Source: Nisaea sediminum | GTDB taxonomy: Bacteria; Pseudomonadota; Alphaproteobacteria; Thalassobaculales; Thalassobaculaceae | Assembly: GCF_014904705.1 (NCBI RefSeq) | Contig: NZ_JACZCQ010000001.1 | Location: 434,001-498,000 of the forward strand | Length of the DNA stretch: 64,000 bases | Reading direction: 5' to 3' | Position numbers and translations under genes: made by a program | Shown here: positions 16,344 through 24,791 of the stretch, in pieces | Numbering within the stretch: the first letter of the stretch is position 1 | How the letters are laid out: the number at the start of each line of letters is the position of its first letter | Notes under the pieces: model-generated | What the model was told of the DNA's origin: nothing | What the model saw: the letters and a program-made list of their open reading frames with translations, nothing else | Databases searched by the model: none

Positions 16344-16760
16344 ATGAGCGTCACGTTGCCGCCGGACTACAAGCCGTCGGAAGACGAAGAGTTTATGAAC
16401 CCTAAGCAGCAGGAATATTTCCGGCAAAAGCTGCTGAGGTGGCGCGCCGAGTTGCTCCAGGAAGCAAACGAGACGCTGAGCCATCTGACACAGGAGAATC
16501 TCCAGAAACCGGACATGGCCGACCGGGCTTCCCTGGAGACGGATCATCAGATCGAACTTCGGACCCGCGATCGCGAGCGCAAGCTGATCAGTAAGATCGA
16601 TTCGGCGCTGCAGCGCATCGAAGACGGAAGCTATGGCTACTGCGAGGAGACCGAAGAGCCCATCGGCCTCCGGCGTCTGGAAGCACGTCCGATCGCGACT
16701 CTGAGCCTGGAAGCTCAGGAACGCCATGAACGTCTCGAGCGGACACATCGGGACGATTAG
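16344..16760 (+). CDS. dksA: RNA polymerase-binding transcription factor DksA
   Basis: Protein of 138 residues acting in the secondary channel of RNA polymerase with ppGpp. The coiled coil (QQEYFRQKLLRWRAELLQEANETLSHL to DRASLETDHQIELRTRDRERKLI) is complete, with the acidic tip MADRAS. The C-terminal finger reads YGYCEETEEPIGLRRLEARPIATLSLEAQE: only one of the four zinc cysteines remains, so it is probably zinc-independent, as in many alphaproteobacteria. ATG 16344 follows GGTGGAGGACC, preferred over 16326. It lies between fliX and flgH, as in related flagellar islands. Confidence 0.93.
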   Translation: MSVTLPPDYKPSEDEEFMNPKQQEYFRQKLLRWRAELLQEANETLSHLTQENLQKPDMADRASLETDHQIELRTRDRERKLISKIDSALQRIEDGSYGYCEETEEPIGLRRLEARPIATLSLEAQERHERLERTHRDD

Positions 16761-16789
16761 AATCGGACCCGACCTGCAGAAATGAATGA

Positions 16790-16820
16790 GGGCCGTTCCC
16801 CGGGGAACGGCCCAATTCTT
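16790..16820 (+). terminator. Terminator between dksA and flgH
   Basis: GGGCCGTTCC and GGAACGGCCC form a 10-bp stem around CCGG, followed by CAATTCTTTT. Located between convergent genes; the T-tract is only on the dksA side. Confidence 0.8.
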
Positions 16821-16878
16821 TTGGCTGGCTCTGATCGGGGGAGGGCGGCAATTCTTGCCGCCTGCTCCCTGCGGTCTA

Positions 16879-17643
16879 TCAGAAGGGCATCAGGATCTCG
16901 AGAGCCTGGGAGCCGTAGCGCTGCTGCTGCAGATCGGAGATCTGGCCGCGTCCGCCGTAAGCGATCCGCGCTTCCGCCATTTCGTCATAGCTGACGGTGT
17001 TGTCCGATGCGATGTCTTCCGGACGTATGACGCCGCCGACGACGATTTCCCGGACTTCGAAATTCACTCGCACTTCCTGGCGGCCGAACAGAACCATATT
17101 GCCGTTCGGAAGCTGCTGCGTAACGACCGCGGCAAGGCGAAGGTTGATGGTCTCGTTCCGGTCGATGCGGCCCCGACCGTCATTGGCAAGTCCGGACGTC
17201 GTGCCAACGAGCGAGCCGGCGTCCGCGCCCTCGGGCAGGACTTCGGTCAGCAGGTCCTCGTACCCGAACAGGCCGGAGATCCCCATGCTGTTGGTATTGG
17301 AGCGGTCATGCCGAGTTCGGTTGTCGATCGCGGCCTGATCGGAGATCTCGACGACGACAGTGATGATGTCGCCGACCTGGCTGGCGCGCTGATCCTCGAA
17401 GAAGGCGCGGGAGCCTTCGACCCAGAGCGAGTTGGCCTGCCGGCTGGCGGTGACCGGGGTCGGCATCGGCATCGAGACCGGGCGGTAGTTGTCCGCCTGG
17501 GTCGGGTTCTGGATCGCCGAGAGTTCCGGTGTCTTGCCGATATCCGCCAGCCGCTGGAAGACGCCGCAGGCGCTGACGGACATGCCGATCAGGGTGACCG
17601 CGGTGAGGCGGGTGAACAGTGCGGAGACAGAATTCTTGGTCAT
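16879..17643 (-). CDS. flgH: Flagellar L-ring lipoprotein FlgH
   Basis: Outer-membrane L-ring subunit, 254 residues. A lipoprotein signal with lipobox near residue 26 (GMSVSAC) is followed by the FlgH domain: NSLWVEGSRAFFEDQRASQVGDIITVVV and LPNGNMVLFGRQEVRVNFEVREIVVGGVIRPEDI. ATG 17643 follows AAGGAA. It is the last gene of flgF-flgG-flgA-flgH, so rod, chaperone and ring proteins come from one transcript. Confidence 0.96.
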   Translation of the reverse strand: MTKNSVSALFTRLTAVTLIGMSVSACGVFQRLADIGKTPELSAIQNPTQADNYRPVSMPMPTPVTASRQANSLWVEGSRAFFEDQRASQVGDIITVVVEISDQAAIDNRTRHDRSNTNSMGISGLFGYEDLLTEVLPEGADAGSLVGTTSGLANDGRGRIDRNETINLRLAAVVTQQLPNGNMVLFGRQEVRVNFEVREIVVGGVIRPEDIASDNTVSYDEMAEARIAYGGRGQISDLQQQRYGSQALEILMPF

Positions 17644-17681
17644 TTTGCCGTTTCCTTAAAAGGCCAGTTCTTGGCGCTTAT

Positions 17682-18671
17682 CTAGTTCATTGCAATTCGC
17701 GGGCCGGCGACGGAGATGATGCCGGCATCGGTCACGGAGCCGACGACGATCTTTCCGGTGCCGAGGTTTTTCACCCGGATGGAGTCCCGGCGGGCGCCGT
17801 TCTCAAGAGCCTGTCCGCGCAGGGTCAGCGTCATCAGCGAGGTCTGGAACACCATGGTCACCAGGTCGCCTTTGCGGACCAGCTGGATCGGCGTCACGTC
17901 GGTGCGGCGGATCACGCTGCCGGCGCTGATCGGTCGGCGCACGCTCATGCCGACGATCTGGTCGGGTGAGGTCACCGTGTTGTGGTTGCTCCGGCGGGCC
18001 TGCATCGCGGTCCAGACGATGTCGCTCTCGCGGATCGTCTCTCCCGGACCGGCATGACGGTTCAGCACCGGTACTTCGATGACGGCATGGACTTCGCCCT
18101 GGATCCTGGCCCTCAGCGATTTGTCGTTTCCGATCGGAACGGAAATCAGGGCGGCGAAACGCTGGCTCCGGCTGTTGTAGTCAAGGCTCTCGACCTTCAC
18201 TTCCGGCTCCATCTCGCTCGGCACCATCATCGTCAGGCGGCGGTTGGTGATGTCGACCTCGACCCGGTCAGCAATATAGTCCTCCGTCAGCCGCTCCTCG
18301 ATGGCAAGGCGGACCATCTGTAGGGGAACGGCCCGGCCTTCGCGCTCGACGATGACCCTGACGCGCCCGCTGCTGGGGCTCCAGTCGATGCCGTGCGCTT
18401 CGGCGAGATGCTGCAGCGTGCCGGCACGAACCACGAGGTCCTCGCCCGGGAGGGGAGCGTCGCCGATGCGGGCGTCCTTCTCGGCCGGAAGGCCGGTGAA
18501 CAGATCGCTCAACATCAGGGCGTCGCTCCGGAGCGTGACGGTGTCGTTGGCGAAGATCGTCTGCCCGGCGACTGTCCCGGCGGCCGAGGCGGGCTGCGGC
18601 AGGCTCACGGAGATCGCGAGCAGCAACCCGGCCGAGAGGGTTTTCAGGGGCTTCAGCATTTTGCCAGTCAT
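17682..18671 (-). CDS. flgA: P-ring assembly chaperone FlgA
   Basis: Periplasmic chaperone of FlgI, 329 residues, longer than the enterobacterial protein (about 220) because of an extra N-terminal half. A signal peptide (LSAGLLLAISVSLPQPASAA) is followed by a first domain, then the SAF-type domain: VPVLNRHAGPGETIRESDIVWTAMQA, RRPISAGSVIRRTDVTPIQLVRKGDLVTMVFQ and GQALENGARRDSIRVKNLGTGKIVVGSV. ATG 18671 follows GGGAG. It lies between flgG and flgH. Confidence 0.95.
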   Translation of the reverse strand: MTGKMLKPLKTLSAGLLLAISVSLPQPASAAGTVAGQTIFANDTVTLRSDALMLSDLFTGLPAEKDARIGDAPLPGEDLVVRAGTLQHLAEAHGIDWSPSSGRVRVIVEREGRAVPLQMVRLAIEERLTEDYIADRVEVDITNRRLTMMVPSEMEPEVKVESLDYNSRSQRFAALISVPIGNDKSLRARIQGEVHAVIEVPVLNRHAGPGETIRESDIVWTAMQARRSNHNTVTSPDQIVGMSVRRPISAGSVIRRTDVTPIQLVRKGDLVTMVFQTSLMTLTLRGQALENGARRDSIRVKNLGTGKIVVGSVTDAGIISVAGPRIAMN

Positions 18672-18706
18672 GTCACTACTCCCTTGTTGGGGGCCTCAGG
18701 CCCGCG

Positions 18707-19492
18707 TTAGCGGACCTGGTTGACCGTGGCCATCATCTGGTCGGAGGTCTCGATGACCTTCGAATTCAGCTCGTAGGCGCGTTGTGCGGTAATCAGGTCG
18801 GTGATTTCCTGCACCGGATCCACGTTCGAGGATTCGATGTAACCCTGGAACAGGCCGCCGAAACCGTCGGTGGTCGGGTTCGCGGTGCTCGGCGCGCCGG
18901 AGGCTTCCGTCTCGAGCAGCAGGTTGTTACCGGCATGTTCGAGGCCGGCATCGTTCTGGAAGATCGCGAGCTGGATCTGGCCGACATTGGACTCCGCCGT
19001 CTGGCCGTCGAGCTTGACCAGCACCTGGCCCGATTCGTTGATCGTCACGCCGATCGCTTCGGACGGGACGGTGATGCCGGGCTGCACGGTGTAGCCGTCG
19101 GCGGTTACCAGTTCTCCGGTCTGGCTGACCTGGAAGGAACCGTCCCGGGTGTAGGCCGTCTCGCCGTCCGGCAGGAGGACCTGGAAGTAACCGTTGCCGC
19201 GGATCGCGAGATCGAACTGGTTGTCGGTCAGGATCAGGGAACCCTGTTCGTTGACCCGGTAGGTCGCCGCGGTGCGGACACCGACGCCGAGCTGGATGCC
19301 GGACGGCACGACTGTGCCGGCGTCGGAGGAGTTCGAACCCACGCGCCGCAGATCTTGATAGAGCAGATCCTGAAACTGAGCCCGGTGCCGCTTGAAGGCG
19401 GTGGTGTTCATGTTGGCGATGTTGTTGGAGATGACCTCGACATTGGTCTGCTGGGCCAGCATGCCGGTGGAGGCGATATTGAGCGACTGCAT
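18707..19492 (-). CDS. flgG: Distal rod protein FlgG
   Basis: Distal rod subunit, 261 residues, a usual FlgG length. N-terminal MQSLNIASTGMLAQQTNVEVISNNIANMNTTAFKRHRAQFQDLLYQ, centre RGNGYFQVLLPDGETAYTRDGSF and C-terminal YIESSNVDPVQEITDLITAQRAYELNSKVIETSDQMM are all characteristic. ATG 19492 follows AGAAGGAA. Second gene of the flgF operon. Confidence 0.97.
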   Translation of the reverse strand: MQSLNIASTGMLAQQTNVEVISNNIANMNTTAFKRHRAQFQDLLYQDLRRVGSNSSDAGTVVPSGIQLGVGVRTAATYRVNEQGSLILTDNQFDLAIRGNGYFQVLLPDGETAYTRDGSFQVSQTGELVTADGYTVQPGITVPSEAIGVTINESGQVLVKLDGQTAESNVGQIQLAIFQNDAGLEHAGNNLLLETEASGAPSTANPTTDGFGGLFQGYIESSNVDPVQEITDLITAQRAYELNSKVIETSDQMMATVNQVR

Positions 19493-19516
19493 GATTAAAT
19501 TCCTTCTACCAACAGG

Positions 19517-20242
19517 TTAGACCGCCTGAGGCGAGCCGAGTTTGCGGACAGAGCTGCGAAGGCGCTCGGCCTCCTGGTCCAGCATGTTCTTCACGCCCTC
19601 GTAGGAGCGCTGAATGTCGATCAGGCGCGTCAGTTCGCTGATCGCGGATACGTTCGAGGTTTCGAGATGTCCCTGCATCAGCTCGGACCGTTCGGCCGGC
19701 TTGGGATCCTCGGTGGTGTCGAAGAGGCTGCCGCCGCGTTTCTGCATGCGGGCGAGATCCTCGAATTCGACCACCTTGAGTCTGCCCAGAACTTCCGGTC
19801 CGGCGCTGATCGTGCCGTCCGGCGAGATCTCGATCTTGCGGCCGTCCTGCGGAATGAAGATCGGGTTGTCGCCGTCGTCCATAACCAGGTCGCCGTTGCC
19901 GGTGATCAGCTGATTGTCCGGGTCGAGCTTGAAGTTGCCGTTCCGGGTGTAGAGCGGCTGCTTGCCGTTATCGACCACGAAAAAGCCCGGACCTTCGATG
20001 GCGATGTCGAAGGTGTTCTGTGTCGGCTGCAGGGTGCCCGGCTGGTGGATCACGATCGTGCCGTGATCGATCACGAAGTCGAGCTTCTCTTCCATCTTGG
20101 TGTCGGTCTCGTACGGCGAGTAGAGCGCGATTTCCCGCTTGAAAGCAGCGGTGCTGGTATTCGCGATGTTGTTGGCCACCAGAGCCAGTTCGCGCCGCAG
20201 CGCAGACTGGCGGGAGAGCCCAATATAGATCGCGTTTTCCAT
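19517..20242 (-). CDS. flgF: Proximal rod protein FlgF
   Basis: Rod subunit of 241 residues: MENAIYIGLSRQSALRRELALVANNIANTSTAAFKRE, IEGPGFFVVDNGKQPLYTRNGNFKLD and C-terminal HLETSNVSAISELTRLIDIQRSYEGVKNMLDQEAERLRSSVRKLG. I use ATG 20242, since an upstream in-frame TTG at 20257 is not supported by a ribosome binding site. It is the first gene of the flgF-flgG-flgA-flgH transcript. Confidence 0.95.
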   Translation of the reverse strand: MENAIYIGLSRQSALRRELALVANNIANTSTAAFKREIALYSPYETDTKMEEKLDFVIDHGTIVIHQPGTLQPTQNTFDIAIEGPGFFVVDNGKQPLYTRNGNFKLDPDNQLITGNGDLVMDDGDNPIFIPQDGRKIEISPDGTISAGPEVLGRLKVVEFEDLARMQKRGGSLFDTTEDPKPAERSELMQGHLETSNVSAISELTRLIDIQRSYEGVKNMLDQEAERLRSSVRKLGSPQAV

Positions 20243-20302
20243 GACGATTTTTCCCAACCAATTTCCAAATCGCCGCGTTCTACGGCCGTTGCCTCCGGTA
20301 AA

Positions 20303-20319
20303 AGCAGAATTCGTGCCAA
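20303..20319 (-). promoter_or_regulatory. Sigma-54 promoter of flgF-flgG-flgA-flgH
   Basis: Minus-strand GTTGGCACGAATTCTGCTT with GG and GC 10 nt apart and a consensus TTGGCACG -24 box. The leader to ATG 20242 is about 50 nt. Confidence 0.88.
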
Positions 20320-20682
20320 CTCGGAAATCGCGCTAAATCAACGAGTTAAATTTATCGTCGTGGAGAAATCTGTGCCGTCGACGGCAAGACCGTTCCGGTT
20401 GGCAGGATTTGCCGGGCGCCTGGGATCGCGCAACGTCGATACTTGCCGGGGGCTTCACGCGCGCATGTCTTTAGAGACTAGGTTCGTTCATTTGGCGAAG
20501 TTAATGAAAAATATGGAGAAATGACGCGTCTTGTGATTTACTTCTATATAAGCTCCGCAGCTTTGGTCCTTGCCTTGCTTGATACCGTGGCAAGCAGGCG
20601 TGGGAAATACGTGGCGGATACCCGTTGTCAAAATACAGCCGCAATGTCGCTGTATCGAAAGTTTTGATCTGGGACGGATTGC
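20320..20682 (+). promoter_or_regulatory. Upstream region of fliL
   Basis: No gene seen. A possible vegetative promoter is ATGACG (20521) with TATATA (20545), spacer 18. Two hairpins lie nearer fliL: TGCTTG/CAAGCA around 20577-20597 and ATACAGC-N9-GCTGTAT at 20633-20655, the latter a perfect 7-bp stem 28 nt before the start codon. No sigma-54 site or full CtrA box is visible on this strand. Confidence 0.4.
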
Positions 20683-21222
20683 ATGGCCGAAGAAGGCGAA
20701 GTCGTCGAGGATGGCGGTGGCGAAGAAGATGGCGGCAGCAGGAAGCTAAGCCCGAAAAAGATCATTCTGTTCGTGCTTCTGCCGTTGCTGCTTCTGATTG
20801 GCGCCGGTGCCGGCGGTGCGCTGATGCTGGGAATGCTGGGGGGGGATGAACCGCCGCCGGAGCAGACCGCTGACGGCGAGCACGCGCCTCAGCCGGAAGC
20901 GCCTCAGCCGTCCGCCCAGGCGATTTTCTTCGAAGTGCCGGACTTGATTGTCAATCTCAATACGAGCGGGCGAAAGACGGCGTTTCTGAAGATCAAGATC
21001 GCGCTTGAAGTCAGCAATCCGGCGGATGTCGATGTGGTGAACGAGAACCTGCCGCGTATCGTCGACAATTTTCAGGTATATTTGCGCGAGCTCCGGGTCG
21101 ACGACCTGCAGGGATCTGCCGGCATGTACCGGTTGCGTGAAGAATTGCTCAGGCGCGTGAACCTGGCGGTGCGCCCTGCGCGGGTGAAGGACGTGCTGTT
21201 CAAGGAAATGCTGGTTCAGTGA
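20683..21222 (+). CDS. fliL: Flagellar basal body-associated protein FliL
   Basis: Inner-membrane protein of 179 residues that surrounds the stator and supports torque. An acidic N-terminus (MAEEGEVVEDGGGEEDGG) is followed by a basic patch, one membrane segment (IILFVLLPLLLLIGAGAGGALMLGML), a Pro-rich linker and the periplasmic domain: FFEVPDLIVNLNTSGRKTAFLKIKIALEV and LREELLRRVNLAVRPARVKDVLFKEMLVQ. ATG 20683 follows GGGACGG. fliM starts 9 nt later. Confidence 0.95.
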   Translation: MAEEGEVVEDGGGEEDGGSRKLSPKKIILFVLLPLLLLIGAGAGGALMLGMLGGDEPPPEQTADGEHAPQPEAPQPSAQAIFFEVPDLIVNLNTSGRKTAFLKIKIALEVSNPADVDVVNENLPRIVDNFQVYLRELRVDDLQGSAGMYRLREELLRRVNLAVRPARVKDVLFKEMLVQ

Positions 21223-21231
21223 GGTATTCGC

Positions 21232-22266
21232 ATGGCCGATGACGATCTTGCTGCCGAATGGGAGGCAATGTCCGATGACGACGACGACGAAGTCGGCGGA
21301 GGCGGTACCGGCGCCCGGGTTCTAAACCAGGACGAAATCGACTCTCTCCTCGGCTTCGACGAAGGTGCCGGTGGCGACGGCGACACGTCCGGCATCCAGG
21401 CGATCGTCAACTCGGCGCTGGTTTCCTACGAACGTCTGCCGATGCTCGAGGTCGTCTTCGACCGTCTCGTGCGCATGATGTCGACCAGCCTGCGCAACTT
21501 CACCTCGGACAACGTCGAGGTCTCGCTCGACAACATCACCTCGATCCGTTTCGGCGACTATCTGAACTCCATTCCGTTGCCGGCGATGCTGAGCGTGTTC
21601 AAGGCGGAGGAATGGGACAACTACGGCCTTCTGGTCGTCGACTCGGCGCTGATCTATTCCATCGTCGACGTGCTGCTCGGCGGACGCCGCGGTACCGCGG
21701 CGATGCGTATCGAAGGCCGGCCCTACACGACGATCGAACGCAACCTGGTCGAACGCATGGTCACCGTCGTGCTGAGTGATCTGTCCGCCGCTTTCGATCC
21801 TCTGAGCCCGGTCACCTTCCGCTTCGACCGTCTCGAGACCAACCCGCGCTTCGCGACCATCGCGCGGCCGGCGAACGCGGCCGTTCTCGCGCGTCTCAGG
21901 ATCGATATGGAAGACCGCGGCGGCCGGCTCGAATTGATGCTGCCTTACGCGACGCTGGAGCCGGTGCGCGAGCTGCTGCTGCAGATGTTCATGGGGGAGA
22001 AGTTCGGTCGCGACTCGATCTGGGAAACCCACCTTGCGAACGAACTCTGGGCGACGGATATCGAACTTGAGGCCGTGCTCGATCAGGTCGTGCTTTCCCT
22101 GAACGACGTGCTCAACTGGAAGCCGGGAACCAGGCTGCTGCTCAATGCCAGCCCGAAATCGACGATCGATATGCGCTGCGGAGACGTTCCGCTCTTCGTC
22201 GGAGGAATGGGGCAGCGCAACGGCCATATTGCAGTTAAGATCAAACAGAAACTGCGGAAGATGTAG
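21232..22266 (+). CDS. fliM: Flagellar motor switch protein FliM
   Basis: C-ring protein of 344 residues. The CheY-P binding motif LNQDEIDSLLGF sits at about residues 31-42 after an unusually acidic Gly-rich lead (MADDDLAAEWEAMSDDDDDEVGGGG). The middle domain (LEVVFDRLVRMMSTSLRNFTSDNVEVSL..LLVVDSALIYSIVDVLLGG) and the C-terminal SpoA domain (LEAVLDQVVLSLNDVLNWKPGTRLLL..DMRCGDVPLFVGGMGQRNGHIAVKI) are intact. FliG and FliN are not in the window. Follows fliL closely. Confidence 0.97.
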   Translation: MADDDLAAEWEAMSDDDDDEVGGGGTGARVLNQDEIDSLLGFDEGAGGDGDTSGIQAIVNSALVSYERLPMLEVVFDRLVRMMSTSLRNFTSDNVEVSLDNITSIRFGDYLNSIPLPAMLSVFKAEEWDNYGLLVVDSALIYSIVDVLLGGRRGTAAMRIEGRPYTTIERNLVERMVTVVLSDLSAAFDPLSPVTFRFDRLETNPRFATIARPANAAVLARLRIDMEDRGGRLELMLPYATLEPVRELLLQMFMGEKFGRDSIWETHLANELWATDIELEAVLDQVVLSLNDVLNWKPGTRLLLNASPKSTIDMRCGDVPLFVGGMGQRNGHIAVKIKQKLRKM

Positions 22267-22275
22267 GCACGCGGC

Positions 22276-22824
22276 ATGATGAACACGGTCCTGCCTCTGG
22301 TACTGGACGGCCTGTTGGTCGTGCTGCTCCTTGCGACGATCATCTACGCGATGATCCTGGACCGGAAACTGAACCGGTTGCGCGGCAATCACGACGAGAT
22401 GGAAGTTTTCGTCGATAAGCTGAATGTGGCCTGTGCCCGCGCCGAGGCGGCGACTGCGGGACTGCGCAGCGCCGGCGAGAACGGCAAGTCGGTTTTCCGG
22501 GACGCGGCCTCGAAGGCGGAAGCCTTGCGTGACGAACTTGCCTTTTTGGTCGAGCGTGCCGATATCGTAGCCGGGCGCCTTGCGAATGCGAGTGAAGGTA
22601 CGTCGGTCGTGCAGCCAAAGGCTGGCGTCGCCGCCGCGGGTCCGAGGCCGGACCCGGCCAAGAAACCGGCGGCGAAGCGGACTGCCGCACCGGTGCGGCG
22701 CGGTCCGGAACCGTCCCGCGCAGCCTCCTCCGGACGAGGTGAGTCCGCTTCGGATCATTCCGGGTCGGGCCCCCGATCGGAAGCTGAGGAAGAACTGCTT
22801 AAAGCACTGAGGAATGCACGCTGA
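22276..22824 (+). CDS. DUF6468-type membrane protein of flagellar islands
   Basis: Protein of 182 residues with one N-terminal membrane segment (VLPLVLDGLLVVLLLATIIYAMIL), a helical cytoplasmic part (DRKLNRLRGNHDEMEVFVDKLN..ARAEAATAGL..SKAEALRDELAFLVERADIVAGRL) and a disordered Ala/Pro/Arg tail. It resembles the DUF6468 family found next to fliM in alphaproteobacteria; I recall the family name but cannot test it here. It lies 9 nt after fliM and its stop overlaps the start of motE. Function unknown. Confidence 0.75.
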   Translation: MMNTVLPLVLDGLLVVLLLATIIYAMILDRKLNRLRGNHDEMEVFVDKLNVACARAEAATAGLRSAGENGKSVFRDAASKAEALRDELAFLVERADIVAGRLANASEGTSVVQPKAGVAAAGPRPDPAKKPAAKRTAAPVRRGPEPSRAASSGRGESASDHSGSGPRSEAEEELLKALRNAR

Positions 22825-23681
22825 TGGCATATGACCGACGTGGCAGAAAAGCCCAGACGATAGATCCCGAGGCGCAGTCGGCAACGCCGAACGCCGCCCG
22901 GATCCAGGGCGGCCGGCCGGTCAAAGGCAAGTCGCCTGCGAAAGGAAAGCCGGTCGAGACCGCCGGCGCGCGCGATCCGCGCCGGGCAGGGCAGCCACGC
23001 CCCGTATCCGGACGCTCACGGGCTATTATCCGTGTCTTGCCGGTCGTCGTTTTCGTCGCGGTCCTGCTGATCAGCGTCAAGGTCGCAGGCATATGGGAAA
23101 CCCTTGCGAGCGGCCGTTCGCCGGTGAGTGTCGCGGCCTTTGCGGAGGCGGACAGCCCGGCAGCCGGCCCGGCGGTGCAAGCCGCCAAGGAGCCCGAGCA
23201 AATCGCCCAGGCGACGGAACCGGCCCCGAAAAGCGAGGGAGACAAGCCGCTTGACCCGGTGCTTTTCACCCGTTCGGAAATCGAGTTGCTGCAGGATCTT
23301 TCCAAGCGCCGTAAGGAACTCGACGCGCGCGAGCAGGCGGTGATTCAGAAGGAAGGTCTGCTGACCGCGGCGGAAGACCGTATCGAGAAGAAGATCGTCG
23401 AACTCGAGAAAGTCCGTGCCGAGATCGAAGGGCTCATCAAGACTTACGATGAGCAGGAGGAAGAGGAGATAAAGGGCCTCGTCGCGATCTACGAGAAGAT
23501 GAAGCCGCAGGATGCGGCACGGATCTTCGATGAGCTGGACATGGACATTCTGCTGCGGGTCTTCGATCGGATGAAGGCCTCGAAGTCGGCGCCGGTCCTC
23601 GCCAACATGCGTCCGCAAAAGGCGAAGGAAGTGACCTCCCGAATCGCGGAACGCAAGACCATTCCTGTCACCACGAACTGA
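22824..23681 (+). CDS. MotE-like flagellar motor protein
   Basis: Protein of 285 residues. A basic, disordered N-terminus is followed by a membrane segment (IIRVLPVVVFVAVLLISVKVAGIW), a long periplasmic coiled coil (about 150-225) and a C-terminal MgtE-N-like helical domain: EEEIKGLVAIYEKMKPQDAARIFDELDMDILLRVFDRMKASKSAPVLANMRPQKAKEV. MotE of Sinorhizobium is a periplasmic chaperone for MotC. ATG 22824 overlaps the previous stop. motC is not visible in this window, so the partner is uncertain. Confidence 0.85.
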   Translation: MAYDRRGRKAQTIDPEAQSATPNAARIQGGRPVKGKSPAKGKPVETAGARDPRRAGQPRPVSGRSRAIIRVLPVVVFVAVLLISVKVAGIWETLASGRSPVSVAAFAEADSPAAGPAVQAAKEPEQIAQATEPAPKSEGDKPLDPVLFTRSEIELLQDLSKRRKELDAREQAVIQKEGLLTAAEDRIEKKIVELEKVRAEIEGLIKTYDEQEEEEIKGLVAIYEKMKPQDAARIFDELDMDILLRVFDRMKASKSAPVLANMRPQKAKEVTSRIAERKTIPVTTN

Positions 23682-23789
23682 TCCAGGCTATTCCCCGGAA
23701 GACGCGATCAGCGTGGATATCGGGCCAAAACATCAGACGAAACTTGCCGAGACCCTGCAATTGGCAGTATTTCATCGGGATATCAGGCA

Positions 23790-23804
23790 TTAACGACCTT
23801 TTAA
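23790..23804 (+). promoter_or_regulatory. CtrA-type box upstream of cheY-cheZ
   Basis: TTAACGACCTTTTAA is an exact TTAA-N7-TTAA match, 80 nt before cheY and in an AT-rich gap. CtrA binding is inferred; the CckA kinase of that pathway is encoded at 35499. Confidence 0.65.
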
Positions 23805-23883
23805 TAGGATGAGGTTAGTGTCTGGCTGTTGGTTAATCTGAAGCCGGACGCGATCCGGGATTTTACGAGATGGAGAGGTGCCG

Positions 23884-24273
23884 ATGGCGGTCGACAAGGG
23901 CATGAAGATCCTCATTGTCGATGACTACAAGACAATGCTGCGCATTATTCGGAACCTTCTAAAGCAGCTTGGCTTCAACAATGTGGATGAAGCGAGCGAC
24001 GGCAGTCAGGCTTTGCAGATGCTGCGTCGCGGCGAGGAATACGGGCTTGTGATTTCCGACTGGAACATGGAGCCGATGACCGGTCTGCAGCTGCTGAAGG
24101 AAGTTCGGGCAGATGCGAAACTGAAAAGTACGCCGTTCATCATGGTCACGGCCGAGAGCAAGACCGAGAACGTTGTCGCGGCGAAACAGGCTGGTGTGAA
24201 CAATTACATCGTGAAGCCGTTCAATGCCGCGACCCTGAAGACCAAAATGACTGCGGTGATCGGCGCGTTCTAA
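23884..24273 (+). CDS. cheY: Chemotaxis response regulator CheY
   Basis: Single REC domain of 129 residues: ILIVDDYKTMLRIIRNLLKQLGF with the acidic pair, phospho-acceptor Asp in VISDWNMEPMTGLQLL near residue 58, Thr in IMVTAES and Lys in VKPFNAATLKTKM. DYKTMLRIIRNLLKQLGF and ISDWNMEPMTGL are very close to motor-binding CheY. ATG 23884 is preferred over GTG 23878 because GGAGAGG lies just upstream. It should bind the FliM motif encoded at 21232. Paired with cheZ. Confidence 0.95.
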   Translation: MAVDKGMKILIVDDYKTMLRIIRNLLKQLGFNNVDEASDGSQALQMLRRGEEYGLVISDWNMEPMTGLQLLKEVRADAKLKSTPFIMVTAESKTENVVAAKQAGVNNYIVKPFNAATLKTKMTAVIGAF

Positions 24274-24317
24274 TCGCGCCGACTACCTTGTCAGACCGTC
24301 GCAACAGGGGGAGTTCG

Positions 24318-24788
24318 ATGGCCAGAGACGGAATCCGCGACGAACTGTTGCCGGAAGCGGTACTCGAATTGGACGCCGTCACCTCCGTTGCCGAGGCCGC
24401 GGCGGAGAAAATCCTGACGGCCGTCGAGAAGATCGACGCATTGCGCGAGGGCATGTCGGAGGAGGTTTCCGAGGCCGTCGGCGATGCCATCATCGAGATT
24501 TTCGAGGCGTGTGGCTTCCAGGATCTGACCGGCCAGAGGGTCGGGCGAATCCACAAGACGCTCAACAGCGTCGCCGACCGTGTGGAAGCGGTGATGTCCC
24601 ATACGGGCCACGGTCACGCTCCCGCTTCATCCGAGGCGAAAAGAAATCGTGACAAACATACGGAAAATGTTGAAAAATCAGGCGGTGAACCGTTCTCAGA
24701 AGAGGGTTTGTTGAACGGTCCTCAGCTGCCTTCCGATGCGAAGACCCAGGAAGAAATCGATGCGCTGATGGACCAACTCGACAAGTAA
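24318..24788 (+). CDS. cheZ: CheZ-type protein phosphatase
   Basis: Helical protein of 156 residues. The catalytic stretch IEIFEACGFQDLTGQRVGRIHKTLNSV carries the Asp and Gln (QDLTGQ) that remove phosphate from CheY-P. The C-terminus KTQEEIDALMDQLDK resembles the CheY-binding end of enteric CheZ. ATG 24318 follows GGGGGAG; 24288 is the alternative. It sits 44 nt after cheY in the same transcript. Confidence 0.92.
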   Translation: MARDGIRDELLPEAVLELDAVTSVAEAAAEKILTAVEKIDALREGMSEEVSEAVGDAIIEIFEACGFQDLTGQRVGRIHKTLNSVADRVEAVMSHTGHGHAPASSEAKRNRDKHTENVEKSGGEPFSEEGLLNGPQLPSDAKTQEEIDALMDQLDK

Positions 24789-24791
24789 TTT

